Shown here in pieces: positions 11,550 to 22,110 of a stretch of 64,000 bases of DNA. The notes below the pieces were generated by a model. The model was given only the letters and a program-made list of their open reading frames with translations, was not told the DNA's origin and ran no database searches. A program made the position numbers and the translations under genes. How positions within the stretch are numbered: position 1 is the first letter of the stretch; the number at the start of each line of letters is the position of its first letter. This stretch comes from Monodelphis domestica (lineage: Eukaryota > Chordata > Mammalia > Didelphimorphia > Didelphidae): positions 17,297,755-17,361,754 of the forward strand of contig NC_077232.1 of NCBI RefSeq assembly GCF_027887165.1. The letters run 5' to 3'.

Positions 11550-12480
11550 TTTCATTGACCCTCTGGGGTGAGTCAGAGCAAGATAATCTTTCAACTCTTG
11601 GATTATAGCTTTCATTTTCTTCTCTCAGAGCTTTTACTTTTACAGACCCCTTTCCTTCATATAATAGAGACTCAAAGTAATTCATAACCATGGTCACTCT
11701 CCTTTGGATGATTCTTTGGGATTTTTGGATTTTTCTTTCAAGATTGTTGATTCTAGATGATTAATTATCTTCTTTAACTGTTATAGCATGGTCTGAACCT
11801 GTTACACTAAATGAGACCTATTATGGAAAGAGGTATTGTACTACAAACCTTTATTGATATAGACAGCATCTCTCAAATGAAGCCATGATTTTTAATGGTT
11901 TTTTTTGGTTATCACATCATACTGCTGACTCCTTTTGAGTTTGCAGGGCACTCAAATCCCTAGGTCTTTTTTTATGCCAGCTGTCTGTCTTACATGCGGT
12001 TATCTATCCAAGTTTCTCCTATATTAGATTTGTGGAGTTGATTTTTGACCCAACTATAAGAGTTTACACGTATCCTCCTTGAAATCTGTCTTACATTCAA
12101 CACAACCATCCAGGTATTCAAATGATTTGCAGTCTCTGGGAAATTGCTGCTTTCATCCATTATGGAAGCGATTTCTCCCACCTTTATGTCATCTCATTAT
12201 TTGATGACATCTGCTTTTGTCTGAGTTATTATTTAAAATGTTATTGAACAACAGAGGGCCAAGCTTAAATCTTGGGGCCCTCCAACAGACACTTCCTGCC
12301 ACAATTTTGTTTGACTATAAACAATATCCTTTGAATCCAGCAATTCAACCAATTCAGAATCTGTCAAGAAAGTGAAATCAAGTTATGTTCAGTAACAATT
12401 GATTTTGTTGAATACTTTTTGATGCAAGCTTCAAAGATTCTATTGTACTTCTCACAGACATAGTTGGTATAAGCTGGTTT
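11550..12480 (-). mobile_element. CR1-like LINE reverse-transcriptase remnant
   Basis: On the plus strand 'GTTATTGAACAACAGAGGGCCAAGC', then 'CTTGGGGCCCTCCAACAGA' and 'CAATTCAACCAATTCAGAATC', is the complement of the CR1 RT segment whose consensus (from memory) reads WIQNWL..GR.Q.V....VSSGVPQGSVLGPVLF. The unit 3 copy (55220-56150) still reads 'NSELVELLDSKDIV...GGPQDLCLALCY' on the minus strand. It is old, with no intact frame, and shared by units 1 and 3. Confidence 0.65.
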
Positions 12481-12505
12481 CTATTTACCAGGCAAGATGA
12501 ACACA

Positions 12506-13522
12506 GAAATGCCACAGGCAAGGTCTAGCCTCACTCGTGACTCCAGGGGTTCCTGCCAAGTGGTGAACGATCAGTCAAGAAAATAACAAATGGAAGACAA
12601 CTGTATGTTTATGACCATGGGCATACTTTGCATCTGATTGTTGCTCCTCCATCCCCAGGCTTGGGGTTTATTTTTATACCCATTTTCTTGGCACACAGAT
12701 ACATTACCTAACACACATGTCCAAATAGAGATATTTGGAAAAGTGATACATTAACATTTAACAAATCACTTGATTAACATTCTATATTCTTGATTACAGA
12801 TTCTATGATTACAGATTCTTGACAGAATAAATATTACACACAAGATAAATGATTTCATCACAGGTGGCTTGGTTTTCTCATTACCCTGGTAGGAGATTTG
12901 AGATTATAATCAAGGAAATTTACTTATTAGAGGTAATCAATCAAAAGTTTTTAAAGACAATTCAACAATCATACCATTGAAGTTGAGAGGTACTAAGAAC
13001 ACAAGTCAGAATTAATATTACACTGATCATTTTTCAGAGTTTACTAAAGAGTTTCCCACTGGTGAGTTACTGATTTGTGAATTTGAGTCACTGAGGCATG
13101 TTGAGGTTTAGTGTACTTGTAAATCGTAAAATATGTACAATAGATTTGTATGCTGGCTTCATGAGAATAAGTCTCTATAAGTGGGAAAGTTATGGGCTTG
13201 ACTTGTAGCTGTGATTTTACTGGGAGTTATGTACCTAAGTAAAAGTTAACCCAAGGTAGTCTTTTGGGATTGCTTTTGAGGGTGTGATCTTTTGGTGATG
13301 TTTTAGAGAATTAGGGTACAGGTATTTGGCTCTTGCATTATTCCTTCTGAGACTAGGGGGAATAATAATCATGTCAATTCCATAGGTAAGGGATGTTAAT
13401 GAGAGAGGTTATGCAAAGGGGATTGAGTGGGCAATCACATCTTGCCAAGAGCCACTTTGTGGCCTCCTTAGCTACCAAGTGTGACTTTGTCAAGGTGTCG
13501 TGGACTGATGGCTCCCAGCACA
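12506..13522 (-). mobile_element. LTR-like insertion of about 1 kb (unit 1 only)
   Basis: Unit 3 runs straight through the matching point (about 56150: GATGAACACA then TAATCATACTG), whereas unit 1 carries about 1 kb between GATGAACACA and TAACCTCAG. On the minus strand the insert starts TGTGCTGGGAGCCATC and carries GGGTATAAAAATAAACC (TATA/poly(A)-like) in its latter half. CACA lies at both edges and may be the target duplication. This looks like a solo LTR fossil; the exact ends and family are unsettled. Confidence 0.5.
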
Positions 13523-13559
13523 TAACCTCAGTTTTGTAATACCTTTTAATGGAGGACAC

Positions 13560-14010
13560 TTTTTAATTTTTTCTAACTTTAAAAATATTTTACACATTTC
13601 CTTATTTCATTTTCTTTCCATTTCCACTTTCCTTTCCACTTCTAGATCCAATAAGCATTTCCACTGGGTTATATGAATGTTATCACTTATACCTATTTCC
13701 ATATTATTCATTTTTTCAATAAAACAATCTTTTTAAAAAATACCTCCCAATTACATATCCATAAAAACAAATGAACGGTCATTTGTTTTTCTTCTGTTTC
13801 CACTCCCACAGTTTATTTTTTTTTTTGATGCGGATAGCATTCTTTCTCGTAAGTCACCTGGAATTGTCTTGTATTAGCAAAGCCTATTACACTGGATGAT
13901 TCCACAATGTTACACTTTCTGTGTATAATGTTCTCTTTGTTCTGCTCATTTCACTCTGCATCAATATGGAAGATACTCTTGAGTGGGACATTTCTTGAAG
14001 TTCCTAGTAA
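13560..14010 (-). mobile_element. Old L1 3' UTR/ORF2-end fragment, unit 1 copy
   Basis: The plus strand carries the complement of an L1 3' end: 'AGCATTTCCACTGGGTTAT', 'CCACTCCCACAGTTTATTTTT', 'GATGCGGATAGCATTCTTTC', 'TGTGTATAATGTTCTC' and 'CACTCTGCATCAATATGGAAG'. The counterpart in unit 3 is 56190-56640; the region is lost from unit 2. Confidence 0.75.
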
Positions 14011-15888
14011 CAAAGTAGTGACTGAACAGGTCCCAGGGTAAAATCTGAATCTCAATTTAAAATCCTGAAATAAAAATAATTCAATATGTTAGAAATAAAT
14101 CATCTCGGTGCTGAAATGGACAAAGTTATGAGTCTGGAATCAGAAAAAAATAACTAAAAATTTTGCCTCTGACTTCCCACTTCCCCGGGATCACAAAATT
14201 TGTATCTATCTTAGGCTAAATTCAAACTCAAGTCTTTTGGTTCCATAACTAACTGATACAAAACTCATGCATTTAGGTTTCAACAGAATGAGTCATAAAT
14301 ATAAGCACATTTGTATATAGTCAACTAGGGAATTTATTATATTTCATTGTGAATTTATTAGTATGTTTTTATTTTCTTTCTTTTTAATTTTTGGAGGATG
14401 AAAGGGAAGTAAAATATCTATTTATTGGGGAGGTTAAGAAAAGTTTGGGTGTACAAGTTATGTAGAATATTGGATTCACACATTGTATTTTTAGTTTTGC
14501 TTAATTGTTTTATTTTTTACAAGAAACTTCTTATGGGTGGGAATATTTATTTTTACAATGTAAAAACAAAAAAAATCAATAAAGCATTTAGAAAATTGCA
14601 TTGATTAGCCTAGATGACAATCTAATCCAGTTCGAAGTTTATAGTCCTATGCTTTTCAAATGCTAAGCACCTCTAAGGGTTCTGAAAATTTGACTAGGGT
14701 GGGTTCACAGAATTCACATAACTTCATTAACATTCACATAATTTTCAGGTCTCAGGGGAAGGTGATGCAAATTTTAATGATCCTTTCCCCTTTGGGGTGA
14801 GAGCTCAGAGGAGGTGGGGAAAACTTAAAAGTATTTATCCTCCTTTTTTCACCAGAGGAAGAAGAGAAAAAAATTGACCACAAGAGAAGATTTTTGAGAG
14901 GTTTCCTGATCTTTTGTACCACATTCATTCTGAATGACCAAGAATTCAATGGTCATTGCCTGTAGGGTGAACTAAGCATACTTTTTTTTACATTCTAGCT
15001 CTAGGGTGAAGATCTTCAAAATCTAGTAGCTGAATCCCTGAGTATTCTTGTAACTATTAAGATTAGAGAAAAGAAGAACCAATTATTTAGTGAAAAATCT
15101 CTTGCTTAATTCTCAGTGAGTTATTCAGCATTTTCTCTACACTGGGGAATGACTAGGAATCCTCTGGGGAAGTAAAAAAATCTGCATTGGAGAAGCTGAC
15201 TCTGGATAAATCACAGTTGTCACTATTCACAACAAACAGAGATTCAGCGACTAGCTATATTTTCATGATGTTCATAAATGCAACTAAACCCTGAAGAGTA
15301 TGGCACAATAGAAAGTGCCATTGGTTGAGATTTAGTGGATTTTGGTTTAAATAATGGCTCAAAAATTTACTAGTTGAACGGACAGGTCAATAAAAATAGC
15401 TATGCTTCAATGATCCTATGAGCCTGAGAGTATGAGCTGACAATGAATGACTCAATAAATGATCTGACTTGAAATGTTTTTCTGCTCTTCCTCAGCTCAA
15501 TTTTAGAGGAGTAGTACCAGCACCTTGGACAGTTTCCATGACCCAGGAAAAAAACACCCAGGTAGAAGAAATGTTCTGCAAATTCATGAGTGGTGTCCTC
15601 TGCCTAAAATTAGATGGTAATTTAAGAGTTCTTGGGGTTAGTTTGAACAATATCAAAATACTGAAAGCCGCAGTAATCTGCCTCCAAAGTAAGTTTGTTT
15701 GTTTGTTTGTTTTTAGAGAAAACTTATCTGTTGTGTATTTTAAAAATCAAACTCATTCTTTATACAGGGAACTTGATGGTAAGGTAGGTATTTATATGTG
15801 GTGAATATGATTCAAGAGAGAGTTCTTTACACATAGATATTCCCTGATAACAGTGACTAGTAGTCAAAGAAAAGTGATTTAGTTATTA
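14011..15888. other. Block C/D junction region, duplicated, no gene seen
   Basis: The sequence is shared with 32755-33765 (unit 2, partly) and 56640-58520 (unit 3). The open frame 15469-15804 (plus, 111 codons) is interrupted in the other two copies and has no family resemblance, so it is not called as a gene. A short (GTTT)n run lies near 15692-15712. Confidence 0.6.
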
Positions 15889-16145
15889 GATCATCTGTAA
15901 AATAATAATAGGAATAATTTATATAGACCTTTGAGATTTACGAAAAACTTTATAGATATTTCATTTGATGCCACCAAACCTAGAAGGTTGATACTATTAT
16001 TATCTCCAGGTAAAAGATGGGAAAATTCTGGGAGACAGAAGTTAAGTGACTTACTGAAATCATATATCTAGCAATTGTTGAAGTGGTATTTGAACTCAAA
16101 TCTTTCTAGCTCCCAGTTCAGCATTCTAACCACTCTGATATCAAG
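15889..16145 (-). mobile_element. MIR SINE, unit 1 copy
   Basis: A TACTATTATTATCTCCAGG-like segment, then 'GAAGTTAAGTGACTTACTGAAATCA', 'GGTATTTGAACTCAAATCTTTC' and 'CAGCATTCTAACCACT', are typical of minus-strand MIR. Units 2 and 3 have it at 33765-34022 and 58520-58790. Confidence 0.7.
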
Positions 16146-17458
16146 CTCCCCAGTGTACTCTTCTCCTTTTTCCTGAGCACACAGATCTTCATATTCCAAT
16201 ACGTATTCACTGAATTTATTTAAGTAGTTTCAATATGTAAGTTTATCAGGATGGGGAAATACCAAAGTGGAAATAACCTTCGCTTATGCAAATTGGTACC
16301 CTCTCTGTTACTTCGTTTCTTAGTGTACTTCTGTACTGAGTGTTTGAATGGTTTGCTTATGACCACAAAATCAGTATATTTTTGGAGACTGAACTTGATC
16401 CAAGTTCTTCTTGAAATCAGAACCAAGCCAGATGACTCTCATCTTATTCCAATTCCAAGTCCTTGGAAATTACTAGCATTGTCCTCAATTATCTCAAATG
16501 GGAGACACAAAAATAGGTTCTCAAGAAGCATCAATTAAATAATGCTGATAGCCTCCACATGTGAAAGAAAAAAATAAAAAGGGGAACTCTTCCTCTCTTC
16601 TTTTATCTCTTTACCTTTTTTATGAGGAGAGCTTCTTTGCATAGGCCAAAGAGGTGGTGAGAGAACAAAGAAAGGATAAATTACAATATGTTCCTTCTCA
16701 AAATGGGAAAGCTAAAAGCTTCAGAGGCCTGGGATAAAGGACTAATTTTTCTGAAAATAAAATATGATTAGAAATGCAGAAAACCCAGAATAATAGCTGA
16801 AAAATGCCAAATTGGATGTACTTTTCCAGTGATCCCAGGATAATCTGAATTTTTTATGCTGTAATCTATTCTTTAACACTATTCCCATTGTTTCAACATA
16901 TTTAGCATTTGTGATTTCATCCATTTGGGTAATTTCACTTCTACTGCCAATTAAAGTATCTCTGTATTAAAGGAAACCATCTTGCTGAAAACTTATTTAA
17001 AAAAGTAAAATTCATGACATTGGCCATGGAAAGTGCCATGAAACTGAGAGTTAAAGAACTATGGTTCAGCTAGTGGCTCCATCACTTTTGAATAGACGAA
17101 GCACCAAACCTGTCTATGCTTCAGTGTTCTTGTGGTGATGAGACTGACCACTATGGCAGACTGGATTTCCAGGAACAGATACTCCATCATTCAGCCCAGT
17201 CTTGAACATTTTCTATCTCCAAAGGATAAGCCAGAGCACTTTTTCTATCTCTATTTCTATGAATCTCTGTCTCATACTCTGTCTGTTTCTGTGTCTCTAT
17301 CTACTTCTCTTTTCTAGAACAGGCTTGGAAAGTCTCCTTAGGATCTCAATGAAATAACATAGTGGAATATCCATAGAGAAAGTTACTTATATCCATGATG
17401 ACAAAGCTCTTATTCATCCATCATCTTCTATATTTTGTGTTAATATTAGCCACATAGT
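16146..17458. other. Block D sequence in three copies, no gene seen
   Basis: AT-rich duplicated DNA (copies near 34023-35332 and 58791-60091). Open frames such as 16251-16538 are not preserved in the other units. No transposable element was recognised. Confidence 0.55.
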
Positions 17459-17690
17459 TGTCCTAGTAGAGAGATTGCTAGACCTGGAGTCAGGAAAAAC
17501 TTGAGTCCCAATTTTGCCACAGATACCCAATATGTGACTGTGAGTAAGTCACTTATTTCTAACTGCCTCAGTTTCCTTAACTCAAAATATATATACTTTT
17601 TTAACTTAGGATTTTTGGGAAAATCAAATGAGATCTATTTATAAAGTCCTTTCCAAATCTTAAAGTGCTACATGAATGCAAGCCATTATC
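17459..17690 (+). mobile_element. MIR SINE (plus), unit 1 copy
   Basis: 'GCTAGACCTGGAGTCAGG', 'TGTGACTGTGAGTAAGTCACTT', 'TGCCTCAGTTTCCTTA', 'CCTTTCCAAATCTTAAAGTGC' and 'ATGAATGCAAGCCATTATCA' follow MIR order from head to tail. A CACCACCA-rich run follows at about 17690. Counterparts are at 35333-35555 and 60092-60330. Confidence 0.8.
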
Positions 17691-17759
17691 ACCACCACCA
17701 CAACCATCATCACCCCTTCTAATTTCATTTTGAAAATTACTTTAATATAAAATGATAAA

Positions 17760-18500
17760 AAATGTTTCCAATTCTCCAGGTTACAATTGCATCATTCCCT
17801 TTCACATAATTTAATTAATTTTATTTTCACCATTTCTTTTATTTTTCTATTTTTAATTTGATGTTCTTTCCCTCCTATCAAACCTCCTCCATAACTACTG
17901 AGAAGGAAAGCAATCTGATATTAATTTTACATGTGAAATTATGGGAAACACATATATTAGCCATATTCCAAAAAAAACCAAGAAAACTAAGAGAAATTAT
18001 TTTTGATTTCCTCTCTGAGTTCATCATCACTTTTTCTGGAGGTAGGTTGCATTTTCTGTCATGAGCCTTTTGGAATTGTTCTGGATCATTGTAATTGATC
18101 AGAGTAGCCAAATTGTTCATAACCACAACATTGCTGTTACTTTGCACAGTGATCTCTTGGTTCTTCTCACACATCTCACATCACTTCCTATATTTCTCAC
18201 CACGGTTTTTTAAAATAATTATTACTTCTAGCACAATTATATTCTATCACAATCATATATCATAATTTGTTCAAACATTCAAAGATTAAATGCACCATTT
18301 AGATTCCAATTCTTCATCACCACAAAAGGAGCTACTATAAATATTTTCATGCATATGGACCATTTTCCATTTTCTTTAATACCTTTGGAATAGAGAACTT
18401 GTGTTGATATTGCCAGGTAAAAGGATATGGACAGTTTGATAGACTTTAAGCATAATTCAAAATTTTTCTCAATAATGGTTGGACTCCTTTCTCACTTTAA
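17760..18500 (-). mobile_element. Old 5'-truncated L1 3' end, unit 1 copy
   Basis: This is the complement of an L1 3' UTR (GAGAAGGAAAGCAATCTGATAT, TTACATGTGAAATTATGG, TTCTGGAGGTAGG, GGATCATTGTAATTGATC) continuing into the ORF2 end (TTCTATCACAATCATATATCAT, CCAATTCTTCATCACCACAAAA, TACTATAAATATTTTCATGC). Copies lie at 35650-36335 and 60440-61115. It belongs to an older L1 subfamily than the elements at 24 and 45 kb. Confidence 0.75.
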
Positions 18501-19289
18501 ATTCATGCAACTGAATCCCAGAAAAAGCAAAGAACTTTTCCAAGGTTTTTAAATGAATTAACCATAGGATTGGAATTATAGCCCAGAGCTCCTTTTTTGA
18601 GATTTTGGATATGTCATTTAAATTTTCTAAGGCTTAGTTTTCTCATCATAAAAATTAGGGATTTAGATCAGATGCCTCTAAGATTTCCTCATGTACAAAT
18701 TTATAGTCTTATGACTTTGGACAGTTTATTAATCCATTCTAAGCTTAGGTTTTATTAACTTCATATTTAATAGTTTATATTTTTATAATAAGTGGGTTAG
18801 AAAAGACTACCTCTTAATTCCCTTCCAGCATTCAATTCCATATTTCTAAGCAAGGAAAGGGAGTATTCTCATCAAATTATGTCTTATTAATGTATTATTA
18901 ATGATATGATAATGTAATAATTTAACAATGTTAAATAATAATAATGAAATTTCATGAATAAAATGTTCTTTGTTTCCAATATTCATCAAGATTTTCCTAG
19001 AAAATCTTTTCCAAATCTACAAGTAAATGTAATTAATCAACTCATGTTTAAGTAAAATTTCAGGAGACTCAATAATTAAAAACAAAACAGAGTAGTGGTT
19101 AGGCATTCAGGGAAATAATAAAAATTCTGGGTAGTTTACTTTCCATTTCCATAAAAATATTTCTGTTTCTAAAGCAAACCACAACTTTGTTAATATTGAC
19201 ATATTAAATATTATTTATAAGAACACTCTTTCTAGTCATATCTTTAAGATCAAAAAGGTGAGAAGTCCTACTTATAGGTCAAGTGAATT
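18501..19289. other. Duplicated AT-rich sequence with weak MIR-like pieces
   Basis: The stretch around 18590-18690 ('TTGAGATTTTGGATATGTCATTTAAATTTTC', 'CTCATCATAAAAATTAGGGATTTAGATCAGATGCC') resembles a plus-strand MIR tail. Nothing else is identifiable. It is shared with 36350-37070 and 61120-61880. Confidence 0.45.
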
Positions 19290-21560
19290 TGTCTGCTATG
19301 TGCTAAGCATTCTATAGAAAGAAATGTAAAATGTGGTTGCTTCTTTCATGGAAATCATGATCTAATTGGGAAAAATATTCAAACAACTAAATAAAAACAA
19401 GAAATTTTATAGGCAATTTTTGAGATAGTCACAGAGGGAAAGCATTAGTATTATTGATAGAGGCTTCTTGAGAAGGGTGGAGTATTAGTTGAAACTTGGG
19501 AGAAAGTCAGAAAGCAGAGATTAAGAGGGAGAGAACTCCAGTGATAGGGCACAGTCAATGAAAATGAACAGTGTAGAGAAATAGAAAACATCATGTCAGG
19601 AATAACAAGAAGGCTGATGTCACTAGATAAGAGCATTAATGGAAGGATGGAAGTGGTTACAATTTTGGAGAAGCAGGAAGCAGTCAGATCATGATGATGT
19701 TTAAAAGGCCAAGGATCTTATTTATGATTCTGGAGATATATTAGAATTTGTTTACTAGGTGATTGATATGATCAGATCTACAGCTTAGGAAGATCAATTT
19801 GACAACTTAGAAGAGGATGAACTAGAGTAGGGAGAGATTTGGGACTGGAAAACCACCTCATGATGTTGAACAGAAGAGGGATGAGATGATAAGGGCCTGG
19901 ATTAGAGTGGTGGCAATACAATAGGAGAGAAAGGGGTGTATATGAAAGATGTTATGAACTTAGAAATGACAAGGCTTAACAACTTATTCAAGGTGTGTGA
20001 TAAAAACTGATGAATTGAGGATGCCATATAGGTGATGTTTGGGGGAAGGCAGAATGCTCTGAAGAACAGGAAAGTTAAGTAGAGTGGAGGGTTTTGAGAA
20101 AAAAAATGGGTTTGATTTTGGATATTATTGAATTTAAGATATCTATAGGATATCCTATTTGAATTGTCCAGTAGACACTTGGAAATATGATATTAGAGGT
20201 CAAAAAAGAGGTCAGAGCATGATAAATAGAGCTGAGAATTATCTGCACAGAGATGGTAACTAAATCCATGAGACCAGATGAGATCATCAAATGAAAGAGA
20301 ATAGTTGCAGATGAGAAGTCCCATGACAGTGCCTTTTGGGAAACTCCTGGTTAAAGGACAGTACCTGAATGAATGTTCAACAAAGGATATCAAGAAGGAT
20401 CATTGAGAAAAATGTGAAGATTACTAGGCAAGAGCAATATCACAAAAAAATTAGAGAGTAGAGAGTTTCAAGAAGTAGGTGATTGACAGTACCACAGGTT
20501 GCAGAGAGCACAAGAAGGATAAGGATTTAGAAAAGAGCATTAGGTCATGATAAAGGATGACAGTAAAAACAAACATCATAAGACCTAGGTAATCTGATGC
20601 AAACTGAAAATGAGAGGAACCAGGAGATCATTGTGTATGGTATCAACAATTTTGTATGATGATCATCTGTGAATGAATTGGCTACTCTGATCAATAGAAA
20701 GTTGAGAATATTCCAAAGAACTCATGGTGAAAAAAATGCCATCCACATTGAGAGAGAATTAATAAACTCTGCTATTAAAGTATAATTTTCTCCCATTTTT
20801 CCATTTTATGGTGATATGGCTAATAGGGAAGTATGTTTGGGATGAGTCTGTACATGAACGTTATATTGTACTTGCCTTCTCGGTGGATGAGGGATGTTGA
20901 GAGGCTTAGTGAGAATATAGAATTCAAAATTTAGAAAGAAAGAAAATAATATTGGATGATAAATTGGAGTATCTGTGTGTCAGGGAGGGGTGTCATTGGT
21001 AAATTTGGAAGAGCAGATTCAGTTGAATGCTGAGATCAGAAGCAAAATTATTGAGACATAAGAACATGAGAAGAAAGGAAGTGGAGACTCTGATTTTAGA
21101 AGGTCTTTCCAAGCAATTTTGCCATAAAAGGAAGATGATATAAGATGGATAGATCAGTAGTGAGTTTTTTTAGGATAAGGAAGATATAAGCATGTTTTTA
21201 GGCAGCAGGGGAGAAAAATCAGCATACAGGAAAACATGAAAGATTATGGAAAGTTGAAATGATAGAAGAGACCATCTGCTGGAGAAGATGGAATGGAACT
21301 TATGCATTTAGAGGGGTCTGACTTGGCAAGGGAAATGGCTGTCTCATTCTGTGAGCCATGGAAATGGGAGAAAGTGTGGTAACATATCTGTGTAATATCA
21401 AAGGATAAAGAGGAAGAGAGAAGAAGGAACTCTTGATAAATAACCTCATTGTTTTTCAATGAAATGTGATTCAAGGTTTTCAGGTGATAAAATGAGTATT
21501 AGAGGAGTCATGGAAGATTTGAGAAGGAAAAAAGTTTGGGAAAGCTTCTATGATGAGGGA
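19290..21560 (-). mobile_element. Ancient L2/L3-type (CR1-group) LINE remnant, unit 1 copy
   Basis: A 2.3-kb LINE remnant runs on the minus strand just upstream of OR2. At about 20190-20340 the minus strand reads FPKGTVMGLL then FDDLIWSHGFSYHLCADNSQLYLS. This is a decayed form of the RT segment VPQGSVLGPLLF...SHGFSYHLYADDSQLY, where YADD is the catalytic box. Towards lower coordinates it reaches the family's 3' end (TATGTGCTAAGCATTCTATAG). It is present at the same place in units 2 and 3, so it predates the OR duplications. The L2-versus-L3 assignment is from memory and not certain. Confidence 0.7.
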
Positions 21561-21599
21561 CATGGTGAGCTTATTTTGGGGGCCACAATGAAGACACAA

Positions 21600-22063
21600 T
21601 TAATATAATGCAACATCAATTTATGGTGGATCCAATCAACATGGTTTCATCTTTTTTGCCTGCCTCATTTAGTTATATGTGAATAGTAGGAAAGGTAATG
21701 GGTTGTGGGTGTAATACATGGTCAGACTTGACAAAGCAAGATCAATGTCAGGATTAGGACACAAGGGAGAAAGGGTAGGATGAATATGAAAAGACATTGT
21801 GCAGGGTTGAAGGAAGATAGAGATTCTAATATGCAGAAGTGTTTTCAAAGGCATGGCAGCATACATCCCTATCATGTAAGTAGAAATAGTACAAAGGTCA
21901 ATTTAAATGCATCAGACAAAGAAAAGAACCAATATAAATGATGTGAAAAGCTAGAGGAAGTCTTGATTGTGGAGGGATTTAAATGTCAGGCTGAGAATTT
22001 TGGATTTCAGTCAAGATGAGTGGGAGCCACTGAAGCTTTTAGAGTAAAGAGTTAGTTACAAAA
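21600..22063. other. Proximal 5' flank of OR2
   Basis: From about 21840 to the coding exon this flank is nearly identical (about 97% by eye) to 39239-39470 upstream of OR3. That is clearly closer than the rest of block D. A piece at about 21960-22040 ('GAGGGATTTAAATGTCAGGC', 'GGGAGCCACTGAAGC') is probably another scrap of the L2/L3-type LINE. Non-coding upstream exons and the promoter of the OR are expected within a few kb but cannot be placed from sequence alone. Confidence 0.5.
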
Positions 22064-22100
22064 CTAACAAAAAATTTATAAAACATTTTTCTCTCAACAG
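22064..22100 (+). promoter_or_regulatory. 3' splice site before OR2 coding exon
   Basis: A branch-point-like CTAAC (22064-22068) is followed by a pyrimidine tract and TTTTTCTCTCAACAG ending at 22100, ten bases before the ATG. OR genes usually have non-coding upstream exons spliced to one coding exon, and this fits that design. The acceptor is conserved before OR3. Confidence 0.7.
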
Positions 22101-22110
22101 AACATTGAAT

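Larger units (their letters stand above)
276..22110. repeat. Segmental duplication unit 1 (between OR1 and OR2)
   Basis: By eye the unit splits into blocks that recur in the same order. Block A (276 to about 2030) matches 23044-24002 plus 31836-32515 in unit 2 and 40445-41405 in unit 3; unit 3 lacks about 780 bases matching 445-1225. Block B (about 2700-6210) matches 41942-44777 plus 51423-53597 in unit 3 and is absent from unit 2. Block C (about 11215-14880) matches 53598-57508 and is absent from unit 2. Block D (14880-22110) matches 32755-39508 and 57508-64000. Sample stretches look roughly 88-92% identical. The interval 6.2-11.2 kb is present only in unit 1. Confidence 0.85.

Noticed and set aside
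15469-15804. A 111-codon plus-strand frame in unit 1
   Set aside because: The matching sequence in units 2 (33355-33660) and 3 (58095-58400) is interrupted, so there is no sign of coding constraint.
22105-22110. TTG-initiated N-terminal extensions of OR2 (22105) and OR3 (39476)
   Set aside because: The OR3 extension crosses the intron-exon border, and the ATG directly after the acceptor is common to both copies.
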